A stretch of DNA of 64,000 nt, taken from the NCBI RefSeq assembly GCF_027744825.2, contig NC_071342.1, positions 16,053,001 to 16,117,000 of the forward strand. Direction: 5' to 3'. The notes under the pieces were generated by a model, which ran no database searches, was not told the origin of the DNA, and saw only the letters and a program-made list of their open reading frames with translations. The position numbers and the translations under genes are program-made. The first letter of the stretch is position 1. Each line of letters opens with the position of its first letter. The stretch is from Synchiropus splendidus. Its lineage: Eukaryota > Chordata > Actinopteri > Syngnathiformes > Callionymidae. Of the stretch, positions 25,901 through 33,900 are shown piece after piece.

Positions 25901-28077
25901 AATCTCAGTGATTCCTAATAAGCCTCCTCAGATTCTTTGGGCCGCACTTCTGCCCCGCTGCGTCCTCATTTTTCCTGATGTCACCTGGAGAGATGAGAAT
26001 AGCAGTCTGTCCTCACACCCAGACAAAGACGGATCACACTATGTTCTGAACGATAAATAAACATCACGCATGAGGGGCTGATCATGCAAGGAGTCTCTGC
26101 CTTTCAAACAGAATGACTCGTCTTCATGTTTGTTTACATGTATCAATGTAAAAGAATGCCTGATAAATGACTCCCTTATTAGTGGTACTTCTCAGGTACG
26201 GTGGTACCTCGGTTCTTCGTTCCAGACGGCCATTCAAGAAGCCATTTGTTCGAAATCTGAATAGATTTTTCCCATTACAATGAATGGAAAAAGAAACAAT
26301 GCGTTCCAAGCCTTAAAATAGTCTTTTGTAGAAGTGAATGTAGAGTGTCTGCTGCAGGTGCGCTGTTCCTCTATGTGTGTGGCCGCTGCATGTGGGAGGG
26401 GTTGCCGAGTGAGTGACGTCTCTCCAGAAGTGAAGAGGTGCCCGGTGCGTGTCCAGCTCTGAATGTGCGCTTCTGTGCAGTTTGGCTGTGACAAAGTCAT
26501 AAACCAAGTCACGCTCTGTCCCAGACTCGCCTCATCCTAGTCCGAGCTGCAGTCGACAACAGGACATCAAACCCTGGAGTGCGAGCACCTCCCCTGTGAC
26601 ACTCTACCACGGTCCAGTGTGGAGACAGGAAAGGTTTTACACCTCAATATGAAGAAAGAACACTCAGTAAATGTAGCTAACGGGACACGTCTGCATACAG
26701 AGGCTGCGTTATACACAATAACAAAGCGCGTGGTGGGTCAGCTGATCGGTCCGCGCACGTTATGTTTTTTCCGGCTTTTTTCAGGGGCGTTCGAGTTCTG
26801 GATTTTCGTTCAAAATCGAAAGCAAAAAACTCTCAAAATATTTGTTCAAACTCCGATTTGTTCGAAGTCCGAGACGTTCAAAAACTGTGTGAGTGCGAGT
26901 GGGAAAAACTCCAAAAGTGATGATTCATTCATTTATATTAAATTTCTAACCAAGTACCTCCTTATTATTTCATATTTCCTAAAGTACTTCACCATGTTTC
27001 TCTAAATTTTTTTTCTACATTCACCGCCACATTTAGTGAAGTTCAAGTCAAGTTGCACTCGGTCGGGTCCACCAACCTTCAGTGATGATAGAAACACTCC
27101 ACGCTCCAATTAAAAGACACAAATCTCTTTGACCTTGTATTTAAAAAAAAAAAAAAAACTGTCATTGAGAGTACATTCCTCTGAGTGGTGCAATCACTTG
27201 CTCATCTCTCAACCTCAGGTGAGGGATTGAAAGGAGAGTTGTTCATCTGCAGAACTCATCTATTTCATTCCCAATTCAAAGTCACTTGATTGTATATTGA
27301 GGCCAGGGAATTGAAAAGTCCCGGTAGGTCAAGTGCTGTATTTACAGGGGGCTTCAAAAGCCCTGTAAAAATTGCCACTTTTCCGACTGCTCACTTGTTT
27401 GCAGCCTCAGATTGCACTGCACTTTGAAGGCTCGGAAATACCGCGCATGATTTGCTATTGTGCGAAATGCTGAAAACCATTGTCGAAGATCAGGTGAACA
27501 GGAGTTCAGGGTTACTGCTGGGCACGATGCCCTGTGCGTATAGAAGTGGATCAACTCTGTGCTGCTTCTTTGTCTTTGTCTGTGCAGTAAAATCCAGTCA
27601 GGCAACAAGCTGGTACTGAGCATCACCACTGAGGCCTGCCAAGGCAAGGACAACTTCGTCCGCTACCTGGAGCACGTCCAGGCCGTGGTCACCGTCAACG
27701 CCAGCCGCCGCGGCAGCCTCAACATCAACATGACCTCGCCCATGGGCACCAAGTCCATCCTGCTGAGCCGACGACCCCGCGACGACGACTCCAAAGTGGG
27801 CTTCGACAAGTGGCCCTTCATGACCACCCACACCTGGGGGGAGGACCCTCGAGGGACCTGGGTCCTGGAGGTGGGCTTCCAAGGCGAGGAGCCCCAGCGT
27901 GGAGTCCTGCGCGAGTGGACTCTGATGCTTCACGGAACACAAAGTGCCCCTTACATAGACCAGATAGTGCGCGATTACGAGTCAAAGCTCGCCATGTCTA
28001 AGAAGGAGGAGCTGGAGGAAGAGCTGGATGAGGCAGTGGAGAGAAGTCTAAAGAGTTTGCTGAGTAAAAACAACTAG
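905..28077 (+). CDS. pcsk2: pcsk2 gene span (11 coding exons, 5'-partial): proprotein convertase subtilisin/kexin type 2
   Basis: Prohormone convertase 2 is a calcium-dependent subtilisin-like serine endoprotease of dense-core secretory granules. It cuts prohormones (proinsulin, proglucagon, POMC and others) after paired basic residues and needs the chaperone 7B2. Eleven exons with GT-AG borders join in frame (1743 nt with stop, 580 residues). The human protein is about 638 residues, so a missing first exon of about 58 codons (signal peptide, start of prodomain) must lie before the window. Visible in order: the rest of the prodomain, RQKR|GYRN activation site, catalytic Asp (6129-6131), catalytic His (16458-16460), Asp in the oxyanion position (19891-19893; Asn in other convertases), catalytic Ser in GTSAAAPE (20499-20501), P domain, and the acidic/basic C-terminal helix ending [10 protein letters not shown]. 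The Asp at the oxyanion position separates PC2 from PC1/3 and furin. Introns are 0.36-6.2 kb and rich in repeats. The gene runs tail to tail with bfsp1. Confidence 0.97.
3620..4132 (-). mobile_element. MITE family A, copy 1 (one end truncated)
   Basis: The sequence is shared with 26199-26886, 32459-33069 and 53557-54247. It ends in ccgaggtaccactg followed by TA. The other terminus is missing: similarity starts at gtgaatgtagagtgtctgc. Strand is set relative to copies 3 and 4. The ORFs it carries (for example 3592-3831) recur in the other copies and are a property of the repeat, not a gene. Confidence 0.8.
4652..4770 (+). mobile_element. MITE family C fragment
   Basis: ctgatgtgtagatgaggtat followed by cgtgaaacatt, gttgatgaaacagtg and aatgtgaagtttcattgaa, all shared with the copies at 42492, 34626 and 61237. 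Confidence 0.55.
4886..4952. repeat. (ATATT)n microsatellite
   Basis: About 13 uninterrupted copies of the pentamer attat in pcsk2 intron 2. Confidence 0.95.
5552..5665 (+). CDS. pcsk2: pcsk2 exon 3 (end of prodomain, mature N terminus)
   Basis: 38 codons from [10 protein letters not shown] to LFTKQWYL, with acceptor ttcctgcag and donor gtgagt. It contains the primary autocatalytic site RQKR|GYRN (RQKR codons at 5585-5596), after which the mature enzyme begins. Phase 0 at both ends. Confidence 0.95.
5666..6026 (+). other. pcsk2 intron 3 (361 nt)
   Basis: Short intron with no repeat recognised. Open frames run into it from exon 3 but lose family similarity at the gtgagt donor. Confidence 0.85.
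6027..6135 (+). CDS. pcsk2: pcsk2 exon 4 (catalytic Asp)
   Basis: 36 codons plus one base, [20 protein letters not shown]... to IMDDG. The acceptor is gtccctaag at 6026; an AG nine bases further in (after ataaacac) would remove the conserved INT, so 6027 was preferred. The first Asp of MDDG (6129-6131) is the catalytic Asp by alignment with subtilisin D32 and furin D153. Ends in phase 1 before gtgagt. Confidence 0.95.
7538..8471 (+). mobile_element. hAT-like non-autonomous element
   Basis: About 930 bp bounded by tagggctgcaac and gttgcagccc, a terminus widely seen in vertebrate hAT-type elements. Subterminal inverted motifs (gtcgacgtcaaaatctgtgc at left, gattcgttggctaatcg at right) fit. There is no transposase: the longest frames inside are about 60 codons. 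Located in pcsk2 intron 4. Confidence 0.6.
8505..8556 (+). mobile_element. partial copy of the 83-bp palindromic MITE
   Basis: cttaaagcttttttagct followed by aaggtgtttccattattttg and tccaacccctg matches the right half of the palindrome at 46782-46864. The left arm is mostly absent. Confidence 0.7.
8828..9106 (+). mobile_element. MITE family B, copy 1
   Basis: 279 bp with inverted ends tacaagtaacgtccgactta and taagtcggatgttacttgta, a TA at each border and internal cgtacgtcgaatgccattca. Related to 57543-57841. No coding capacity. It lies 409 bases before the 38-nt exon 5 of pcsk2. Confidence 0.85.
9516..9553 (+). CDS. pcsk2: pcsk2 exon 5 (38-nt microexon-like exon)
   Basis: A short exon encoding (G)[12 protein letters not shown], with acceptor catatttcag and donor gtgagt. 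It is in phase with exons 4 and 6 and continues the catalytic Asp motif. It is far too short to be found as an ORF; identity with the family and the intact splice sites support it. Confidence 0.93.
11197..11558. mobile_element. foldback element with (TA)n loop
   Basis: Long inverted repeat: aaacaagcatgtggctagtc at the left is mirrored by gactagccacatgcttgttt at the right. The inner parts tctatagaggcaactgaaaa and ttttcagttgcctctatagg also pair. Arms of roughly 100 bp surround a (TA)n run (11299-11351) and a unique part. The arms are imperfect, since the right arm carries extra bases. A decayed third copy of the inner region (tccatgtggactttggattt) follows at about 11600-11712. Confidence 0.8.
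11299..11351. repeat. (TA)n microsatellite
   Basis: About 26 copies of TA in the loop of the foldback element. Confidence 0.95.
13011..14160 (+). repeat. 129-bp tandem array grown from a family C MITE
   Basis: Seven consecutive 129-bp units start at 13012, 13141, 13270, 13399, 13528, 13657 and 13786. An eighth starting at 13915 runs into a complete MITE end (to 14160, ...acctcatctatccatcgctg). Each unit starts with the MITE terminus agtgatggg(t/g)agatgagg, contains an internal duplicated block (atgaggtttcatgacacagt plus attgaaggg), and ends with a segment (ctacatcacgccaagggcag) not found in the other MITE copies. Units differ at only a few positions, so the amplification is recent or homogenised. 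Confidence 0.93.
15730..15806 (+). CDS. pcsk2: pcsk2 exon 6
   Basis: 25 codons plus two bases, [19 protein letters not shown]... ending WFN(S), with acceptor gtcttttcag and donor gtaaaa. The tyrosine-rich loop here is in the part of PC2 reported to matter for 7B2 binding. The second Tyr of the mammalian PYPYP stretch (recalled, not aligned) is Phe here. Confidence 0.94.
15807..16456 (+). other. pcsk2 intron 6
   Basis: 650 nt, no repeat or RNA gene recognised. Confidence 0.8.
16457..16545 (+). CDS. pcsk2: pcsk2 exon 7 (catalytic His)
   Basis: Encodes (S)[16 protein letters not shown] to NSKVA(G), with acceptor ctctccacag and donor gtgtgt. The His of SHGTRCAGE (16458-16460) is the catalytic histidine. 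A 168-codon minus-strand ORF (16117-16623) overlies this exon but is a chance shadow. Confidence 0.95.
16955..16994. repeat. (TAA)n microsatellite
   Basis: About 13 trinucleotide copies in pcsk2 intron 7. Confidence 0.9.
17318..17493. mobile_element. 176-bp foldback MITE
   Basis: cggaagaggattagggccag at the left pairs with ctggccctaatcctcttcgg at the right, with TA on both flanks (17316-17317, 17494-17495). The interior repeats cagaattctgac-type motifs. Located in pcsk2 intron 7. Confidence 0.82.
17868..18043 (+). CDS. pcsk2: pcsk2 exon 8
   Basis: 58 codons, (G)[20 protein letters not shown] to [10 protein letters not shown], with acceptor ctttgcaag and donor gtaaga. It contains the conserved catalytic-core motif [19 protein letters not shown] plain reading frame continues into the intron to 18214 but loses family similarity after the donor. 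Confidence 0.95.
18044..19848 (+). other. pcsk2 intron 8
   Basis: 1.8 kb. The last third is an (ACAAG/ACAAA)n array ending about 70 bases before exon 9. 18044-19190 has no recognised feature except an A/T-rich tract (18955-19015). Confidence 0.85.
19191..19779 (+). repeat. (ACAAG)n to (ACAAA)n pentanucleotide array
   Basis: About 590 bp of ACAAG units with scattered variants (gacga, attgg, cacaag). It switches to pure ACAAA from about 19652 to 19743, then back. The segment gacgagacaagacaagattg occurs three times (19233, 19316, 19526), showing larger duplications inside the array. The strand asymmetry (no T on the sense strand) leaves long stop-free frames on both strands; these are not genes. 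Confidence 0.97.
19849..20064 (+). CDS. pcsk2: pcsk2 exon 9 (oxyanion Asp)
   Basis: 72 in-frame codons from [17 protein letters not shown] to RKRNPEAGV, with acceptor gattccag and donor gtgagc. The Asp of ASGDGG (19891-19893) stands where other convertases have Asn, a hallmark of PC2. It lies only 70 bases after a long pentanucleotide array. Confidence 0.96.
20451..20551 (+). CDS. pcsk2: pcsk2 exon 10 (catalytic Ser)
   Basis: 33 codons plus two bases, [20 protein letters not shown] to FALALEA(N), with acceptor gctgttgcag and donor gtacgt. The Ser of GTSAAAPE (20499-20501) is the catalytic nucleophile. NCT is a potential N-glycosylation site. Confidence 0.95.
20552..22210 (+). other. pcsk2 intron 10
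   Basis: 1.7 kb with no element I can name. 21180-21950 is A/T-rich and resembles decayed interspersed repeat. Intron 9 (20065-20450) is 386 nt and also featureless. Confidence 0.75.
22211..22438 (+). CDS. pcsk2: pcsk2 exon 11
   Basis: 75 full codons, (N)[20 protein letters not shown] to GSIQEN(H). It covers the end of the catalytic domain and the start of the P domain. The donor is CA|gtgagt (22439); the split CA|T codon gives His at the junction. The acceptor is ctgaaccacag. Confidence 0.94.
22900..23440. repeat. diverged A/T-rich tandem repeat
   Basis: gaatcacaaatgag recurs at 23017 and 23201, and a diverged form (gatcagaaatgac) at 23358. Each is followed by similar aaacttttat and gtcatttttta blocks, giving a unit of roughly 155-185 bp. 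Confidence 0.6.
26199..26886 (-). mobile_element. MITE family A, copy 2
   Basis: Begins TA|cggtggtacctcgg and carries the same interior as copies 3 and 4 in reverse. The distal inverted end is lost after gagacgttcaaaaac. It sits inside pcsk2 intron 11. Confidence 0.8.
27588..28077 (+). CDS. pcsk2: pcsk2 exon 12 (P domain, C terminus, stop)
   Basis: 162 codons and TAG, starting after the acceptor ttgtctgtgcag with [10 protein letters not shown]. It encodes the P domain (beta-barrel that stabilises the catalytic domain and sets pH and calcium dependence) and the amphipathic tail [17 protein letters not shown]. The exon is clearly GC-richer at third positions than its introns, which gives a false minus-strand ORF (27598-27942). 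The usual RRGDL motif reads RRGSL (Ser codon 27715-27717). Confidence 0.97.
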
Positions 28078-28233
28078 ATCTCCCTCCTGCATGATCCCAC
28101 CATATCTTGCTCTCCAACCCTCACGTTATTTCTACGTTCTCTTCATTTGCCCTCCTGTCTACCTCTCTTTGCCTCCTCACTCTGCTTTTTGTTACCCAGC
28201 AGCCTCCGATGAATGTTTCTTGTAATGAACCAT

Positions 28234-28566
28234 AATAAAAGTATAACCTTCAGCGAACTTCCCCGTCCAGAAAACGCCATTTTTACTCTAATTGTACATG
28301 AGCCAAATATGATGTGCCGTCGCTTGAATCCACCCACACTCCTTCTTCTTCTTCTGCCAGCTGTTGTACAGTTTGTGACTGTAAATGATCTTCGGTGTCA
28401 ATATCTGGCAAACTGCAGTGATACTTCTTTCAGTTTATATTTTTGTGACACACTGTTTCTAGATAAAAACAAGGAGAATGTGTCATTCATTTGCAGTCTC
28501 TGGATCATATTTCATAATCTTTGACTACATATATGCTAAAATAAATCTATTCAGCTGTTTATTAAA
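28234..28566 (+). terminator. pcsk2: pcsk2 candidate polyadenylation signals
   Basis: AATAAA occurs at 28234-28239 and 28540-28545, and ATTAAA at 28561-28566, followed by a GT-rich stretch (gagtgttgttc). They lie 157-490 bases after the stop codon. Which one is used cannot be told from sequence. Confidence 0.5.
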
Positions 28567-29694
28567 GCGCTTGAGTGTTGTTCAACGTCCTTAACATGAG
28601 AGTAACAATACATAAATCCATTCCTGATTCATGAAGGAGGTCCATCCAAAGGGTGCACTTGAGGCTCAGTCGTGATCCCGGCAGTGGAAGGTGCACCTCA
28701 TTATTTGAAGGACGTAATTGTGTCCGTTGAATTCCTCCTCATTAAGATTCAGATTCAGATGATTGGTTTCTGTAGCAGCGATGACACACAAAACAACAGG
28801 GTTCTGACCACTCAATGGTTGAATTCTGTTGTGGTTGACCTCAAACTCCTCAAGAGAACAGCTGAATCCATGCGCTGCGTGCACCTAGTAAAAGCTAGTG
28901 AGGACAGAGGGATCAGAAAACAATATTTCAAATTAAGGTTAAAAAAAGACATACTTTTATTCAAAATGATCTTTTCTATGACAATATTTTCATATATTGT
29001 CTTGTATGAAAATGCAAGCACATTATATACATTTTAATTAATTAAAAATTAAATGTTAATTTCATCACATTGTCTCGCCTTATTCTGAATATGTTTTCGG
29101 GGACAGACACAAAAACTCTCACAATACTTTTAGTTTTAGTTTAGTTTTATATTTAGAACAAATCCATAGTGAGAAACTTGCTGATCTGCAACACTTTTGC
29201 TAGTATTCTACCACCAAGATACTCATATTAAAAGTATAAAGTGTGAGTGGTTATATTAATCCCATCTTCCATGGGATTACCGCGGCATTTCTAAAAAAAA
29301 GACCTAAAAGATTTTCAGGAAAGGAACTTATGGTTGTTCCTTTAATTTTGGAGTGAAGAATTTCAAAAAATATTTAAGATAACATCTTCTGGATGGTATA
29401 TTTGGAGCGACTAAAACACGTTATTGTTACCTCTCCATTAATCTCTCTCACCTAAATAACCAAAATGTATAAACAAAACCAACTTAACTCTTCAGGAGGT
29501 GTCGATAGTGGTGAAACTTCGGTGTCAAACACAAACCTCAAATCACTCGTCCATGCTTCCTCTTTGTGTCTTGTGGAACGCTACCACGAATGTAAGGTAA
29601 CGGGTGACAATATTTACCATTAGATTGTACCGTTATTTCCAGCACAACAAAAAAAAAGTAGACACAATTCATGGGTTTTGTGATTAGAACTTTC

Positions 29695-29700
29695 TTTATT
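29695..29700 (-). terminator. bfsp1: bfsp1 candidate polyadenylation signal
   Basis: AATAAA on the minus strand, 350 bases after the bfsp1 stop codon. Confidence 0.45.
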
Positions 29701-30049
29701 TCGTATTTCAAAACAAATTCCGACACTGCAAAATTGTGCATTGCGGGCGCTTAGTGGCATCAAATTCAACAAATAGACTCCAAAGGGGGAAAGATTTAGC
29801 AGTCAAAATCTGTCAGGTGGCACAAGTTCCAAATGACTCCTCTATAATTTCAAATTGTTTAGGAGATTGACATGGTGGTTGATAATTTGAGCCTGGTTTC
29901 GAAACATTAAAGGACCTCAGCATGAGTGAAGAACCAGCAAAGTATATTGGCAAGACCGGAAAAGTGCAAGCAGCTTGGAGAACCTCAGAGCAGAGAAGGT
30001 TGAGGATTACGTTTAGCCTCCGACAGAGCGGATGGCAACCATTTCGGAT

Positions 30050-30969
30050 TTAGTGTTTCTTCTTACTGGATTTCTCTGTTGTTGTCTCGAAGACCAAAGA
30101 TGTTTCCTCGTAATCCTTTACCTTGCGGCTGTTGGAGAACGTCTCAATGGACTCCAGCACCTCCACCTTCTCGTAGGTCCTGGCGTCAGGTGTGAAGCTG
30201 CCAGAGCTAGTGCTGGAGCTGGTGCTCCCACCACGAGGAGATGGCTTTGGCTCCGCTGGACCAGTGTCATCCTTCTTTGTTTTATCACCCCCTGAGGTGG
30301 GCTCTTTTGGGTACAAGCCTGGGCCAGGTGGTATCACAGGTGGGGGCTGAGGTTCTCCAGCTTTCTTCTTGCATGTTCCATCATCATCCTTTCCTCTTCC
30401 TCCCTTGTCTTCCTCCTTAATCCCCCCACCATTTAAAGGCTTCGGCGGCGTCCTCGGTCTTGGATCTGGGATGGGCTGAATGGGAGGGGGTGATGGGGTG
30501 CGACGCCCAGGCACATCATCTGAACTCTGCGAATCATCTCTGACGGTCACGGTGACATGCCCGGAGGATGGTGAGGAGACGTAGAAGCAGGGATCTGGGA
30601 AGCTGCTGTCACCGGTCACCAGGACATACCGCCCCTTGGTGTAAAAGTCAGCTGTCAGAGGTTCTGGTTTCTTGTACTTCCTCATCCTGTCCCGCACAAT
30701 GTTACAGAGAGTGTCGAAGGCCTTGCTGATCTGAGCTCCGTCTGGAACATCCTGTGGAGAGACTCCAGTGAGTCCGGATCCTTGGTCCTTCTTCCACTCC
30801 TCCTGGACTTCCTCTCTGACATCTTCATCTAAAGCCTCACCAGGCCGTTCCTCCATGCAACTGTCCATCACGTCTCTCTGGTTAAGATCCTTCTTCTTAA
30901 GACCCTTCTTGCCTTGGAACTTCTGACGGGGCTTCATGTTGGTGATGTCCTGAATAGCCTGAGTGATGT
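30050..30969 (-). CDS. bfsp1: bfsp1 exon 8 (tail, stop)
   Basis: Two bases plus 305 codons and TAA. It begins (D)[16 protein letters not shown] and ends [11 protein letters not shown]. It contains the cleavage/acylation block (30722-30751), the proline-rich segment, a Gly/Ser stretch ([11 protein letters not shown]) and the conserved terminal block. This low-complexity tail evolves fast, but the blocks are clearly filensin. Confidence 0.96.
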
Positions 30970-33900
30970 CTAGACACACAAGAAAGATAGAATTTATGGG
31001 CTTTCATGAGGTTGTTTTCCGCCACATTTCACCTGTTCCAATTCAGCACACTATGAATTGAAGTCAGCTGTGGTACCTACCTCTCCCTCTGCTGGAGGCT
31101 GAAGGTGTGTGAGTGTAGTGGTAGTTTGTGTTGAGCAAAGTGATGGGAGTCCCGATGATAGCAGAGTTCAACCTGCAGGGAAGGGAGCAATAACAGTTCA
31201 CAGGTTGCACACACACCAGCGCCGCGGTGAGGAGCATTAGGAGGTTTGCAGATTTAAAGTACTTGGACAAGAGGACCTCTCTGTGAAAACCACAAGTTCA
31301 TGGGACTTCACCTGTTGTCTTCGTTCTCGATGATCCTCTGGTATCGTTCCAGCTCGTTCTCCAGAGAGGTCTGGTACATGGCCAGGTGGCGACACTCGCA
31401 GTTGAGCTTCTCCAGACACTTCTCCATTTCCTCGATCTCCTTTCGCAAGGATTCAATTTTCTCGTTGTAACCCTGGAGCTCCTCGTCGTAGTTTTCCTGC
31501 GTGTTTCTGATTTTCTGCTCCAGTGCTGCAGTCTAGAGATGAAAAAGACGAAAAGCATCCCAAAAGTGACATGTAGATAGATAGATAGATACATGGTATT
31601 AACTCCTCATATCTGCTAAAAACGTTACAATGGAAAAATAGATTCAAGTATAGTAGCACCATCTAGTGGCAAATGTGTGCATTAAAGCAATTTGGACGTA
31701 TTATATTTTAAAATAAATAAATACATTTAAATTTAAATTTAAATAGATTTTGAAAAAACAATGTTTCTTAATTTTAAAGTGTATAAGAAAACAATAAAAA
31801 AAATTATGACCTGTCACATTCAACCACTAAAGAATGTTTTTACAATATATTCCGTGAGTCGTAGAATCGTCAAAGAATATGAATACTTATGCATTACATA
31901 TGTGGAAATACACAATTATTATGATCTATACATATATATTTTTTTACTTATTGGAACAGTGATCGTGTGAAAAATGGCCTTACCTCAGCCTGCAAGCCTT
32001 GTTTTAACGTGTGCAGCTGGCAGATGGCGCTCTTGAACTCCTCCAACTGTCTCTGCAGCTCTGGAACCTTCCTCTGGGCCAGAAGCTTCTCTTGTTCCTT
32101 GATAAACAGCGAAGCACAGAACCACACCATGAACTTCTTCCCTACAAGCAGTCAACTCTAAACTAATTCGGATGAACAGTCTTTAAAAAAAAGCCCTGTG
32201 TTCAAAAAAGCTTTGGTTAAGTTCATAAATGAAACATTACAGAGGTTAGATCTTAAATGCTGCGCATGCAAAGTTATTTTTGGCCAGCGCTGCGTGCGCT
32301 AGCTGTCCTCAAAAAGCGCTGGCCTTTGCTCAACACATGCAGTTTACAGCCTCCTGACTCGGTGCTCAGTCATTCCGAACTCTGATCAGTGCACAGATTT
32401 TAGCATGTAGAGAACAAGTCAATTAAATGTACATTATTTCTATGTAATGTTATTAATACCGTGGTACCTCGGTTTTCGAACATCCCAGAATTCGAACGTC
32501 CCTGAAAAAAAGCCGGAAAAAACATAACGTGCGCGGACCGATCAGCTGACCCACGACGTGCTCTGTTATTGTATATAACGCAGCCTCTGTATGCAGACGT
32601 GTCCCGTTAGCTACATTTACTGACTGTTGTTTCTTCATATTGAGGTGTAAAACCTTTCCTGTCTCCGCTCTGGACCGTGGTAGAGTGTCACAGGGGAGGT
32701 GCTCGCTCCCCACACTCCAGGGTTTGATGTCCTGTTGTGGGCTGGAGCTGGGACAGGGATGAGGCGAGTCTGGGACAGAGCGCTACTTGGTTTATGACTT
32801 TGTCACAGCCAAACTGCACAGAAGCGCACATTCAGAGCTGGACACGCACCGGGCACCTCTTCACTTCTGGAGAGACGTCACTCACTCGGCAACCCCTCCC
32901 ACATGCAGCGGCCACACACATAGAGGAACAGCGCACCTGCAGCAGACACTGTACAGTCACTCCTACAAAAGACTATTTTAAGGCTTGGAACGCATTATTT
33001 CTTTTTCCATTCATTGTAATTGGAAAAATCGTCTGGAATGGATTGTGTTCGAGAACCGAGGTACCACTGAATTGTATTTATGGTTTTAATATTATCCACT
33101 TTTCACTCATCATCTCTCTGTGCCCATGGCCACATGGTTGAAATCATCAATTAAGTGCTCTGACTCCTTTTTTAAACCTGGATTTGGAGTTGTATTTGAT
33201 TATTTACTGATAAGCCGCTCACATTTCAAAAAACCCTCTGAGAAATGAAATGCAGAGTCCCTGTTGTTGGAAACTGCTGGGGAAGGTCGCACTGAAAACC
33301 ATCTGCTAACCAAGACTGTCCCTCATGGAATCTGGGTATTTTGAGAGGGGTCATGCGTGTGACTATACTTGACCTGTGTGATAGTTCAGAGACTAAAATC
33401 CTATCCAGAATATGTGAATGACTGCAATTTGTCTGAACAAGTATCAAGCGGATGCTAAATTCCAGCACGAGTTATGAGCGATTCTATGGTCTATTAATAG
33501 ATTATGCTGATGTCAGCTCGCCATGACTGTCATCTGCCCCGGGCCAGTCAAAGACTCAGCCTTATCACCTTTGAAAAACGCTTCAAACGTTCAAACAATC
33601 ATGGACACTGCACCCAAAAATCAGTGGGACAGCAAGACTGCAACACACAGCGATGGCATTAGTCACCTCACCTCAGAGATGCCCAGCGACACATTAGGAA
33701 CGAGTGGAAGTGTCTGGTTGATTTGCTGCAAAATGTTTAAATAGGTCTTGATCTCAGCGAGGTTCTGTAAAGACACAACAACCTTCATTCAGCACATGGA
33801 AACACAAGGTGAATGCTAAAGAACTCTGATTCCTCACACTGAGTCTGTGTGGGGACGTGTCTGATTCCGCAATAAAGCTGTGACATTTTATAATTTCTCA

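Larger units (their letters stand above)
22439..27587 (+). other. pcsk2 intron 11
   Basis: 5.1 kb. It contains a diverged A/T-rich tandem repeat (about 22900-23440) and a family A MITE copy (26199-26886). Stretches 23500-26150 and 26900-27580 show no coding exon or named element. Confidence 0.85.
28078..30049. other. convergent intergenic region pcsk2 / bfsp1
   Basis: It holds the 3' UTRs of both genes. Between the last likely pcsk2 poly(A) signal (28566) and the first likely bfsp1 signal (29700) there is about 1.1 kb without any recognised gene. ORFs in it (for example 28672-29037) show no coding character. Confidence 0.75.

Noticed and set aside
27598..27942. 114-codon minus-strand ORF
   Set aside because: Shadow of the GC-rich last exon of pcsk2.
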